This document shows, one piece after another, positions 7,750-14,726 of a stretch of 40,864 nucleotides of DNA (position 1 is the first letter of the stretch; each line of letters opens with the position of its first letter). The notes beneath the pieces were generated by a model. It ran no database searches, had not been told where the DNA came from, and was given only the letters and a program-made list of their open reading frames with translations. The stretch is from Zwartia sp. (lineage in GTDB: Bacteria > Pseudomonadota > Gammaproteobacteria > Burkholderiales > Burkholderiaceae_B): NCBI GenBank assembly GCA_030653405.1, contig JAURZO010000139.1:1-40864 (forward strand), in the 5' to 3' direction. The translations under genes and the position numbers were made by a program.

Positions 7750-9015
7750 ATGACTCATCCAAACAACATTCTAAATGTCAACACATCACATGGAACGTTG
7801 AAAATGAATCTAACAAATCGTTTTGATATTGAACCCTGGGCTGATCCAGTTAGTGGCGACGAGTTGCTAGCTGAAATCTGCGAGCATTTGCGATCGGTTG
7901 TGATACTGCCTCCTGGCGGAGAACTTGCGATTGCTCTCTGGATAATACATACATACCTGTTAGAGCCCGCTAACTCACCGCAGACGTTTTCTACATCACC
8001 AGTGTTATCGATTAATTCTCCTGATCGACAATGCGGGAAGAGCACAGTTAAACAGATACTCGATCGTCTTGTCGCTCGTCCTTGTGCAACGGATAACATC
8101 AGCACCGCTTCCTTATATCGTCTAATTGAACAAGAGCAACCTACGCTTTTAATCGATGAGGCAGACACCTTCCTAATGCAGAAGCAGGAGATGATCGGCA
8201 TTCTCAATAGTGGTTATCGACCTGACGGATTTATCATACGCCAGGGTGGTACCAACTTTACTGACCCAATCAAGTTTCCGACCTGGGGGGCTAAAGCAAT
8301 TTTCTCGATTGGGATTTTGCCGCCAGCACTTTACTCCCGTTGCATAAGTATCCCGATGAAACGAAAGCGTCCTGAAGAAAAAGTGATGCGCTTCAATGTG
8401 TATCTCCGTCAACGTCAGGCTGCTTTGATAGATATTCGGCGCAAGATACTTAGGTTTGTCTTGGACAACAGTAGTGCAATATCTATATGCAACCCCCATT
8501 TACCCGAGTGCCTTGATGACAGGCAGCAGGATAATTGGGAGCCACTTTTGCAAATTGCATCTCTTTGCGGAGGTGATTGGCTTCAGCACTCAATTCAGGT
8601 AGCCATCGATCTGAGTCCACCCAACTTGTTTGATGAGACAAACTTGGCTGAGATGTTGCTTGCTGACATTGCCGAGATCTTTGACATCAACGATGATGAT
8701 CGCGTTTCCTCTTCCACATTGCTACTGATGTTGATTGCTGATCTGACGAAACCTTGGGTCGATTACAGGCGGGGGCGACCAATAACGCAAAGCGATATTG
8801 CATCACTGCTGCGTCGTTATGGAATAAGACCTGTTGATCAACGAGTATCTGGCAAAGTTCTGAAGTGCTACCTGGCATCAGATTTTGAAGATGCATTCGC
8901 CAGATATCTCGGAAGAGCCGCAACGCCGCAACATAATAGTGATGGTGCAATTGACACGGATGAATCTACCAGGAACGACAATCAGGAGATGCCCTCCCGT
9001 CTCAGCAGCATATAG
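7750..9015 (+). CDS. DUF3631 family P-loop ATPase
   Basis: A 421-residue predicted ATPase of the DUF3631 family, often found in phages, plasmids and islands as the helicase-like part of replication proteins. A Walker A loop lies at about residues 89-98 (NSPDRQCGKS; K97, S98) and a Walker B at 131-139 (PTLLIDEAD). The conserved segment FPTWGAKAIFSIGILPPAL follows, then RCISIPMKRKRPEE. The C-terminal third is helical and probably a DNA-binding module. The ATG at 7750 has AGGAG seven bases upstream; the upstream in-frame ATG at 7666 lies inside alpA and is unlikely. No primase domain is present, so if it replicates the element it must borrow one. Its role is inferred. Confidence 0.82.
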   Translation: MTHPNNILNVNTSHGTLKMNLTNRFDIEPWADPVSGDELLAEICEHLRSVVILPPGGELAIALWIIHTYLLEPANSPQTFSTSPVLSINSPDRQCGKSTVKQILDRLVARPCATDNISTASLYRLIEQEQPTLLIDEADTFLMQKQEMIGILNSGYRPDGFIIRQGGTNFTDPIKFPTWGAKAIFSIGILPPALYSRCISIPMKRKRPEEKVMRFNVYLRQRQAALIDIRRKILRFVLDNSSAISICNPHLPECLDDRQQDNWEPLLQIASLCGGDWLQHSIQVAIDLSPPNLFDETNLAEMLLADIAEIFDINDDDRVSSSTLLLMLIADLTKPWVDYRRGRPITQSDIASLLRRYGIRPVDQRVSGKVLKCYLASDFEDAFARYLGRAATPQHNSDGAIDTDESTRNDNQEMPSRLSSI

Positions 9016-9026
9016 CGCTGGTTCCA

Positions 9027-9070
9027 AACACCCCCCTGGTATTCTTCCTGGGTCCCTGCCGGGGGGTGTT
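9027..9070 (+). terminator. Strong GC hairpin after the DUF3631 gene
   Basis: AACACCCCCC (9027-9036) and GGGGGGTGTT (9061-9070) form a perfect 10-bp stem around a 24-base loop, 11 bases after the stop codon. No T tract follows, so it is either a Rho-dependent or processing structure, or something other than a terminator. Confidence 0.4.
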
Positions 9071-9202
9071 GCGCTGTTGCGGCTGATTCGAAACGATGCA
9101 TAACAAAGAGGTGGGAACAAATGAGGTAACAGTCAGATCTTGGCCTTCATGTGCCGAAGTCAACGCGACATTTGTCTTTCATGAGAAATCATTACAGTTT
9201 CT

Positions 9203-9493
9203 TCAGCCTGCTTTAAATAACCGCATAAACTTTTCCTCCGATTGTTCGATCTCGTCAGCGTTGCAATACACCTTTACAAATTCATTTGTGTATGGGTTCA
9301 CTACACGGAAAGGGCCTGTTACCTTAAGTCCTTGAGGTTTTGTATCAATATGCCACTCAGGTTGTGAATTGAAAAAGCGCCACGCCTCTTGTGGATGTTG
9401 GCGCGTCAACTTCCAGAAGTTCGGCTTTCCAAGATGGTGCGAAATCAAAAACCACGCAACAATCATCACACCGATAGTGATCACCCATTCCAT
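9203..9493 (-). CDS. Small single-helix membrane protein, unknown function
   Basis: A 96-residue protein with one N-terminal transmembrane helix (residues 3-19, VITIGVMIVAWFLI) and a soluble tail with aromatic residues (KPNFWKLTRQHPQEAWRFF, GPFRVVNPYTNEFVKVYC). The minus-strand ATG has a good AGGAGA seven bases upstream, which supports translation. It lies 54 bases downstream of a 47-residue membrane protein on the same strand whose message also begins ATGGAATGG, so the pair is probably one transcript. I do not recognise the family. It is cargo of the tRNA-Ser element, opposite in strand to the ATPase. Confidence 0.7.
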   Translation of the reverse strand: MEWVITIGVMIVAWFLISHHLGKPNFWKLTRQHPQEAWRFFNSQPEWHIDTKPQGLKVTGPFRVVNPYTNEFVKVYCNADEIEQSEEKFMRLFKAG

Positions 9494-9547
9494 TTAGTAT
9501 CTCCTCTTATGCGTGGCACGATAGCGGCCCATAAATTTTCTGAGCGT

Positions 9548-9691
9548 TTAAAGAAAAGGCCAAAATAAAGTTCCAAAAATTAGTGTCCCTATTGGTGATG
9601 TGCCACGAATTCCCGCGCCCATTCGATCACCAGTTTTCTTAAGGCCGATTAAAAGATATACGACCAAGATCAACCACATCCACCATTCCAT
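9548..9691 (-). CDS. Very small membrane protein (47 residues), unknown function
   Basis: Reading the minus strand from 9691 gives a 47-codon frame: MEWWMWLILVVYLLIGLKK, then a Gly/Arg turn (TGDRMGAGIRG), a second hydrophobic stretch (IGTLIFGTLFWPFL) and TAA. AGGAG lies eight bases before the ATG, a typical spacing. The ATGGAATGG start is shared with the next gene downstream. The layout (amphipathic start, one or two short membrane helices, Gly-rich middle) would suit a small membrane peptide, a partner of the 96-residue protein, or a toxin-like peptide; none of these is proven. Confidence 0.6.
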   Translation of the reverse strand: MEWWMWLILVVYLLIGLKKTGDRMGAGIRGTSPIGTLIFGTLFWPFL

Positions 9692-9836
9692 AAATGACTC
9701 CTAAAAAAGCCAGTTAAAAAATCTTAGCCACTACGTAAGTGCTATGTTTTTAAAAGATAAAAGCAGGCTGACCCATCGAATGAAAACATAAATCGCCCTT
9801 CATTCATATTGATTGTCATTTTGTAGACTATAGTGC
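9692..9836. promoter_or_regulatory. Divergent intergenic region between small membrane genes and the XRE regulator
   Basis: An AT-rich gap separates the minus-strand small-protein pair from the plus-strand regulator. TATAGT at 9829-9834 lies inside the 8-bp palindrome ACTATAGT and is a plausible -10 for the regulator. It sits so close to the GTG at 9837 that the message might be leaderless. I see no good -35. Confidence 0.3.
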
Positions 9837-10115
9837 GTGGACTGTCAATCCACATCGACCGATAGTTGTCGTGTGAAAAGACAGTTCCAATCCATCAAAT
9901 CGACTCTTGCCAATCGCTTACGTGACCGGCGGAAAGAACTCGGCCTATCCCAAGAGGCGATGGCGGACCTGACTGGGATTGATCGGACGTATGCGAGTCA
10001 AATTGAACGCGCCGTTGCGAATCCTTCACTTGAGGTTCTCGTTAACATAGGTGACGCGTTGAATCTTGATGTTGCTGATTTGCTAAGGGACGAGACCCGC
10101 GTGCACGACTCTTAA
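9837..10115 (+). CDS. XRE-family (HTH_3) transcriptional regulator
   Basis: A 92-residue DNA-binding protein, the size of small phage or island repressors. The helix-turn-helix spans about residues 25-80: LANRLRDRRKELGLSQEAMA, DLTGIDRTYASQIERAVANP, then SLEVLVNIGDALNLDVADLL, a textbook Cro/C1-type HTH. The start is uncertain. GTG 9837 has no ribosome binding site and a -10-like hexamer directly before it, while GTG 9873 would give an 80-residue protein beginning MKRQFQ that keeps the whole domain. It is divergent from the small-protein pair and upstream of a membrane protein, so it could control either. Confidence 0.82.
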   Translation: MDCQSTSTDSCRVKRQFQSIKSTLANRLRDRRKELGLSQEAMADLTGIDRTYASQIERAVANPSLEVLVNIGDALNLDVADLLRDETRVHDS

Positions 10116-10206
10116 CCTTGGAGCCTTCACTAGCCAAGGGGTCGTTTGACATGGTCACTTAGAAGAGCGCCACTTACAAAAATAATTATCGCTACAGACT
10201 TGGGTA

Positions 10207-10221
10207 TTATTTGCAAAATAA
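10207..10221 (+). promoter_or_regulatory. Inverted repeat before the four-helix membrane gene
   Basis: TTATTT-GCA-AAATAA, a 6-bp perfect inverted repeat, lies 17 bases before the ATG at 10238. It is a candidate operator, possibly for the XRE protein encoded just upstream. Confidence 0.3.
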
Positions 10222-10237
10222 CTTACAGGAGACACCC

Positions 10238-10594
10238 ATGTTCAGTTCGATTGCTGCTTACGCATTAGCCATCTTCGTTTTTGGCCCACTTTCAGCCATT
10301 GTGCCTAGTCTGATCTCTATACCGTTGATGCTAGTGCTGCGCGTTCCTAAGCTCGTTGGAATTGCATCAGCAATTTTCACAGCTTTTATCGCGTACTTCC
10401 TAACTAAAGCGTTGTTCGGCTGGCTTGATGTCCATTACGCTTGGTACTCCTTTCTCGCTGCATTTGCGCCAGTTATATTAAATGACCTACGCAGAGCATC
10501 GAATGAGCGAGAGGGATCAGCAGGGATAGAAAGCGCACACCTAATCGGAGACGTTATCGGGGCTGCGACAGTATTGGCGCTATTTTTTCTATGA
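10238..10594 (+). CDS. Four-helix integral membrane protein, unknown function
   Basis: A 118-residue inner-membrane protein. Hydrophobic segments lie at about residues 4-22, 26-45, 48-70 and 98-117. A charged cytoplasmic-type loop (NDLRRASNEREGSAG) precedes the last helix, and a Trp/Tyr-rich stretch (FGWLDVHYAWYSF) follows the third. I chose ATG 10238 because CAGGAGA lies eight bases upstream; an in-frame TTG at 10211 would add nine polar residues. It follows the XRE gene after a 122-base gap. I recognise no family; being island cargo beside a regulator, it could be an immunity or exclusion-type protein, but that is speculation. Confidence 0.7.
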   Translation: MFSSIAAYALAIFVFGPLSAIVPSLISIPLMLVLRVPKLVGIASAIFTAFIAYFLTKALFGWLDVHYAWYSFLAAFAPVILNDLRRASNEREGSAGIESAHLIGDVIGAATVLALFFL

Positions 10595-10666
10595 TGTTGA
10601 ACCCTTATGTCCAACTCCTTATATTGGGGGGTAGACCTTAAAGGAGAGGGAACAGATGTGGGAACC

Positions 10667-10698
10667 AAAAACAAAACCCCCAGCAAACGCGCTAGGGG
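10667..10698 (-). terminator. Rho-independent terminator of tRNA-Ser
   Basis: On the minus strand CCCCTAGC, a 6-base loop and GCTGGGGG form an 8-bp stem (one G-U pair) followed by TTTTGTTTTT. It starts 10 bases after the tRNA 3' end and lies inside the proposed element, so the element appears to supply the terminator. Confidence 0.8.
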
Positions 10699-10708
10699 CT
10701 TGACAATT

Positions 10709-10722
10709 TGGCGGACAGAGGG
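10709..10722. repeat. Probable attR within the tRNA-Ser 3' end
   Basis: TGGCGGACAGAGGG is the right-hand copy of the 14-bp direct repeat shared with 5470-5483. Because the element restores the tRNA sequence, the gene stays functional. Confidence 0.8.
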
Positions 10723-10799
10723 GGATTCGAACCCCCGATACGCTTTGAACGTATACACGCTTTCCAGGCGTGCGCCTTCAACCGCTCGGCCACCTGTCC
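10709..10799 (-). tRNA. tRNA-Ser (anticodon GGA)
   Basis: The minus strand reads as a complete type II tRNA of 91 bases: acceptor GGACAGG pairing with TCTGTCC, discriminator G and encoded CCA, D arm GCC...GGC, anticodon arm CACGC-CTGGAAA-GCGTG giving anticodon GGA, a long variable arm, and T arm GGGGG-TTCGAAT-CCCCC. The long variable arm and G73 are typical for serine. Its last 14 bases recur at 5470-5483, marking it as an integration site. A TAGAAT -10-like box lies on the minus strand at 10818-10823. Confidence 0.97.
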
Positions 10800-10996
10800 G
10801 TTTCACTACAGCCCGCTATTCTAGCATTAACGGGGAAGAGGCAGCATTTGCTGAACGCAACAAGTGGTGATTCAGGAAGAAGGCATGACTATCGCGACAA
10901 ATAAAGTGACGCGATACTTAGTATTGCGACAAAAAGGGCGAAAAGCAGGATGTTTTGAGCACTCTGGACACTCTGGGCGCTACCCAAAGCTTCCAA
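10800..10996. other. Intergenic region with the tRNA-Ser promoter
   Basis: The minus strand carries TAGAAT at 10818-10823, about 20 bases before the tRNA 5' end, with only a poor -35 (TGCTGC-like) upstream. The remainder, up to the ribE stop, contains GCGACAAA twice and no gene or clear terminator that I can support. Confidence 0.4.
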
Positions 10997-11626
10997 TCAA
11001 GATTGGACGATATTTTTATAACTGAGCATGCGCTCGCAGTATCGCGCGATGGTGTCGACTTCGAGGTTGACCCGTTGACCGACTTTCAGGTGCTGCAAGG
11101 TCGTCACGGCGATCGTGTGGGGAATCAGATTGATGCTGAATTGAGTGCCGCCCGCCAGGTCTTCGACTCGGTTGACGGTCAGACTCACACCGTTCACAGT
11201 AATCGAGCCCTTGTAGGCCAGAAAGGGCGCCAGCGATGCGGGCGCCTGCACGATCAGCTCCCAGGATTCACCGACTGGTTCAAACTTCACCACATCGCCC
11301 AGCCCATCGACGTGGCCCGAAACAATGTGACCGCCAATCTGGTCACCGACGCGCAGAGATTTTTCCAGATTGACAGGGCCGGGGGCATCAAGCCCCATCG
11401 TCAACCGCAAGCTTTCACGTGAGACATCCACAGCAAAGCCATCCGCATGCTTGGAGACCACGGTCATGCATGCGCCCTGAATCGCGATCGAATCACCCAG
11501 ACCGACATCGCTCAGATCGAGGCCGCCCGCATGAATCGTGATGTGAACGCCTGCATCGGCTTGACCATCCGCCAAGGCTTCTATTCTTTCAATACGGCCA
11601 ACTGCCGCGACAATTCCAGTAAACAT
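10997..11626 (-). CDS. ribE: Riboflavin synthase alpha subunit
   Basis: A 209-residue enzyme that dismutates two 6,7-dimethyl-8-ribityllumazines to riboflavin and a pyrimidine. The two lumazine-binding repeats are evident: MFTGIVAAVGRIERIE starts the first, with GACMTVV and FAVDVSRESL, and GGHIVSGHVDGLGDV starts the second, with GVSLTVN and FSINLIPHT. Length is normal for the family. Its ATG overlaps the ribD stop by one base (TAATG), so ribD-ribE are translationally coupled. I see no FMN riboswitch before this pair. Confidence 0.96.
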   Translation of the reverse strand: MFTGIVAAVGRIERIEALADGQADAGVHITIHAGGLDLSDVGLGDSIAIQGACMTVVSKHADGFAVDVSRESLRLTMGLDAPGPVNLEKSLRVGDQIGGHIVSGHVDGLGDVVKFEPVGESWELIVQAPASLAPFLAYKGSITVNGVSLTVNRVEDLAGGTQFSINLIPHTIAVTTLQHLKVGQRVNLEVDTIARYCERMLSYKNIVQS

Positions 11627-12855
11627 TAAAGCGCCTTCGTTGTGCTGTATTCGGTCAAATGGATCTTATGCATGAGCTCTCGCCAATGCTCGGGCAGTCT
11701 TGCGCGCAAACGGATGTCGGCACCAAGCTGCTTCATATCGATAAATTCAAAACGCTGCACGCCCTCAAGCTTGGTGAGCGTAGGCAACTGCGCCATCCCC
11801 ATCCCCTCGCCCAACAGGAGCGGCGCCATATAGACCAGCAACTCGTCCACACAATCCGCATTGAGCAAGGCGCCATTCAAACCGGAGCCCGCTTCGATGT
11901 GAACTTCGTTGGCATCATGTTCGCCCAACCAGCGCATCATGGCGCGCATATCCACGCGGGGACGTATGCGCCCGGAAGATGAGACAGTCCTCGTCGCGTC
12001 CGCCCCGGGAGAGTTTTCCGGAACGTACACAACCTGTACGCCGCGATCGGTTAACCGCGCCGTTTTTTCAGTATTTTGATCACCCGTAAAGATAATCGCG
12101 CCCTCACCCTTGAGGATGGCGGCGTCCTCGCTGATATCAAAACCAGGGTCAATCACCGCACGACGCGGCTGACGCAGCGTCGCGACATGTCGAACCGTCA
12201 TTTGCGGATCATCGGCACGTACCGTCCCGATGCCAGTCAGCACGACACAGCTGCGTGCACGCCAATGATGCCCGTCCGTTCTAGCCTCAAGACCCGTGAT
12301 CCACTGAGACACACCGTTCGTGAGCGCGGTGCGACCATCAAGCGAGGTCGCAACCTTCATCCAGACATACGGCACGCCACGTGTCATCCGGGAGACGAAC
12401 CCGGGATTGACGGCCAACGCCAGATCCGCACACACACCGACATTAACCTCGATGCCTGCTTCTCGCAATATTCGCATCCCGCGGCCAGCGACATGCGGGT
12501 TCGGATCAAAATGCGCGAACACGACCCGGGCAGGCCCCGCAGAAATCAACGCCTCCACACAAGGCGGCGTGCGACCGTGATGGCTGCAAGGTTCAAGCGT
12601 AATGTAGACGGTCGCCCCCTTTGCGCTTAGACCTCGAGCCTGCATGTCTTTGAGCGCCATAATCTCTGCATGATGCCCACCGACCTCTTGCGTCGCGCCT
12701 CGACCAATCACCTGCGCCTCACGCACGATGACGCAGCCCACGCGCGGATTGGGGGACGGCACATACAAAGCCTGCTCGGCCAACGCCAACGCCTGACGCA
12801 TGAAAAATACGTCTTGGTCAGGGTTGCGCACCTCGGGGGCTTGGGTAGATTTCAT
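11626..12855 (-). CDS. ribD: Bifunctional riboflavin deaminase/reductase
   Basis: A two-domain enzyme of 409 residues catalysing the second and third steps of riboflavin synthesis. The N-terminal cytidine-deaminase-like domain has the zinc ligands HAE (GGHHAEIMAL) and PCSHHGRTPPC. The C-terminal reductase domain contains RPYV-like VPYVWMKVATSLDGRTAL and the late GSGLNGALL motif for NADPH binding. I prefer ATG 12855; a TTG at 12861 would overlap the nrdR stop and add two residues. Neither has a clear ribosome binding site, so translation may depend on coupling to nrdR, which ends three bases upstream. Confidence 0.95.
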   Translation of the reverse strand: MKSTQAPEVRNPDQDVFFMRQALALAEQALYVPSPNPRVGCVIVREAQVIGRGATQEVGGHHAEIMALKDMQARGLSAKGATVYITLEPCSHHGRTPPCVEALISAGPARVVFAHFDPNPHVAGRGMRILREAGIEVNVGVCADLALAVNPGFVSRMTRGVPYVWMKVATSLDGRTALTNGVSQWITGLEARTDGHHWRARSCVVLTGIGTVRADDPQMTVRHVATLRQPRRAVIDPGFDISEDAAILKGEGAIIFTGDQNTEKTARLTDRGVQVVYVPENSPGADATRTVSSSGRIRPRVDMRAMMRWLGEHDANEVHIEAGSGLNGALLNADCVDELLVYMAPLLLGEGMGMAQLPTLTKLEGVQRFEFIDMKQLGADIRLRARLPEHWRELMHKIHLTEYSTTKAL

Positions 12856-12857
12856 AT

Positions 12858-13328
12858 TCAAGTTTTACGCTTCGCAGGTGGGCCCTGCATCTCGCGTATC
12901 GCTTCGACAAACTCACCGATGTCTTCAAAACTTTTATACACGGAGGCAAAGCGCACATAGGCGACTTTGTCGAGTTTTTTTAATTCATTCATCACGAGTT
13001 CGCCCAGATATTCTGTCGAGACCTCGCGCTGTCCAATGGTCAGTAAACGCTCTTCGATCCGCGCCACGACCGCATCCACCTCTTCGGTGCTCACGGGTCG
13101 TTTGCGCAAAGCGAGCGCCAGGCTCGCCCGCAGCTTGGATGCATCGTATTCATTGCGACTGCTATTACGTTTAACGATCGTCGGCATCTCGAGCTCGGCG
13201 CGCTCGTAGGTCGTAAAGCGTCGATCACAGGAGGTGCAACGCCGGCGACGGCGGATGAAATCACCCTCATCCGCACCGCGGGAGTCCACTACCTGTGTGT
13301 CAGCATGCCCACAAAAGGGACATTTCAT
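12858..13328 (-). CDS. nrdR: NrdR, repressor of ribonucleotide reductase genes
   Basis: A 156-residue nucleotide-sensing repressor. The N-terminal zinc ribbon has C3, C6, C31 and C34 (KCPFCGH, RRCTSCDRR), with the arginine-rich DNA-binding stretch FIRRRRR before the second pair. The ATP-cone spans about residues 46-136 (PTIVKRNSSRNEYDASKLRA to YVRFASVYKSFED), the family's ATP/dATP sensor. It sits between glyA and ribD, a frequent arrangement. Its likely target, the nrdAB promoter with two NrdR-box-like palindromes, is at 27290-27355. Confidence 0.96.
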   Translation of the reverse strand: MKCPFCGHADTQVVDSRGADEGDFIRRRRRCTSCDRRFTTYERAELEMPTIVKRNSSRNEYDASKLRASLALALRKRPVSTEEVDAVVARIEERLLTIGQREVSTEYLGELVMNELKKLDKVAYVRFASVYKSFEDIGEFVEAIREMQGPPAKRKT

Positions 13329-13339
13329 GGGGTCGCCTT

Positions 13340-13375
13340 GATAAAAACGAACAGGGCAACATACGACGTTGCCCT
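13340..13375 (-). terminator. Hairpin terminator between glyA and nrdR
   Basis: On the minus strand AGGGCAAC (from 13375), a 7-base loop and GTTGCCCT form an 8-bp stem followed by GTTCGTTTTTATC. It begins five bases after the glyA stop and would partly separate glyA from nrdR. Confidence 0.6.
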
Positions 13376-13379
13376 TTGA

Positions 13380-14624
13380 TTATCGATAGACCGGGAAAGA
13401 CGCGGTCAGCGCATTGACACGCGCACGGACCGAAGCAATATTTGCTGGGTCACGTGGGTTGTCAAACACATCAGCGATCAAGTTACCTGTCAGCTCCGCC
13501 TCAGCCTCTTTAAAGCCACGCGTGGTCATCGCAGGGGTACCTAAACGAATACCGCTCGTCACGAAGGGCTTTTCAGGATCATTCGGGATTGCGTTCTTGT
13601 TGACGGTGATGTGTGCATCGCCCAAGACCGCCTCAGCTTCCTTGCCTGTGATGCCCTTGGCGCGCAAGTCGACAAGCATCACATGACTTTCGGTGTGGCC
13701 GGACACAATGCGCAAACCACGCTTGACCAACGTCTCTGCCAATACCTGAGCATTTTTGACGACCTGGGCAGCATAAGCCTTGAACTCTGGGGTTGCCGCT
13801 TCACGGAACGCCACCGCTTTCGCAGCGATCACATGCATCAGCGGACCGCCCTGAATGCCAGGGAAAATGGCGGAATTAATGATCTTTTCAAACTCGGCTT
13901 TCATCATGATGACGCCGCCGCGGGGACCGCGCAGAGACTTGTGCGTGGTAGATGTCACAAAATCGGCGTGCGGCACTGGATTGGGGTATGCGCCACCCGC
14001 GACCAGACCAGAGTAATGCGCGATATCAACCAGCAACAGCGCGCCGTTGTCTTTGGCGATGCGCGCCAGGCGCTCAAAATCCATGCGCAATGAGTACGCC
14101 GAGGCACCCGCCACGATCAGCTTGGGCTTTTGGGTTTTAGCGAGCTCTTCGACCTTGTCGTAGTCCAGCACCTCATTGGCATCCAGACCATACTGATGAA
14201 AGTTATAAAGCTTGCCCGAGGCATTGACCGAAGCGCCGTGCGTGAGGTGGCCGCCTTCGGCCAGGCTCATGCCCAACACTGAGTCACCCGGCTTGAGCAC
14301 CGCCAGATAAACAGCCTGGTTGGCTTGCGAGCCAGAATTGGGCTGGACGTTTGCCGCCTCCGCACCAAACAGCGCCTTGAGGCGATCAATCGCGAGCTGC
14401 TCCACGATATCCACGTATTCGCAACCACCGTAGTAGCGCTTGCCGGGATAGCCTTCGGCATATTTATTCGTCAGCTGCGTGCCCTGCGCCTGCATCACGG
14501 CAGGGCTGGCGTAGTTTTCAGAAGCGATCAGCTCGATGTGCTGTTCCTGACGCGTGTCTTCTTTCTGGATGGCGGCCCAAACATCGGGGTCAACGCGGTC
14601 GAGTGTCAATTTGCGGTCAAACAT
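13380..14624 (-). CDS. glyA: Serine hydroxymethyltransferase
   Basis: A 414-residue PLP enzyme converting serine and tetrahydrofolate to glycine and methylene-tetrahydrofolate, the main one-carbon source. The family signatures are intact: SENYASPAVMQAQG, YAEGYPGKRYYGGCEYVD, the PLP-lysine region VTSTTHKSLRGPRGG, and SGIRLGTPAMTTRG near the end. Length is normal. AGGATCC lies just before the ATG. A terminator-like hairpin follows the stop, and nrdR lies downstream on the same strand. Confidence 0.98.
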   Translation of the reverse strand: MFDRKLTLDRVDPDVWAAIQKEDTRQEQHIELIASENYASPAVMQAQGTQLTNKYAEGYPGKRYYGGCEYVDIVEQLAIDRLKALFGAEAANVQPNSGSQANQAVYLAVLKPGDSVLGMSLAEGGHLTHGASVNASGKLYNFHQYGLDANEVLDYDKVEELAKTQKPKLIVAGASAYSLRMDFERLARIAKDNGALLLVDIAHYSGLVAGGAYPNPVPHADFVTSTTHKSLRGPRGGVIMMKAEFEKIINSAIFPGIQGGPLMHVIAAKAVAFREAATPEFKAYAAQVVKNAQVLAETLVKRGLRIVSGHTESHVMLVDLRAKGITGKEAEAVLGDAHITVNKNAIPNDPEKPFVTSGIRLGTPAMTTRGFKEAEAELTGNLIADVFDNPRDPANIASVRARVNALTASFPVYR

Positions 14625-14726
14625 AAGGATCCTGGCGAAATGAATGCGAAATTTGAATGACGTTAGTGTACTGCGCCCCGCCCACTAAAAAGGCCCAAGG
14701 CGCAAGGGGAACTCGTTGTCGCAAGC

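Larger units (their letters stand above)
5484..10708. mobile_element. Mini integrative element at tRNA-Ser(GGA), about 5.2 kb
   Basis: The interval between the two 14-bp direct repeats carries a complete tyrosine integrase, an AlpA-type regulator and a DUF3631 ATPase, then small membrane and regulator genes. No transposase, conjugation, capsid or terminase gene is visible, so it would need help to move between cells, as phage satellites and mobilisable islands do. The integrase lies at the end away from the intact tRNA gene, which is not the commonest arrangement. The left repeat could therefore instead belong to a neighbouring, earlier insertion that brought in the fimbrial operon. Confidence 0.7.

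Noticed and set aside
9096..9335. 79-residue forward frame after the ATPase gene
   Set aside because: It runs into the well-supported minus-strand 96-residue gene, and its sequence shows no recognisable domain.
12076..12630. 184-residue forward frame opposite ribD
   Set aside because: Composition is that of a GC-rich antisense shadow, and ribD motifs on the other strand are intact.
11600..12900. FMN riboswitch upstream of the riboflavin genes
   Set aside because: ribD starts three bases from the nrdR stop, leaving no room, and no RFN-like conserved helices were seen near it.
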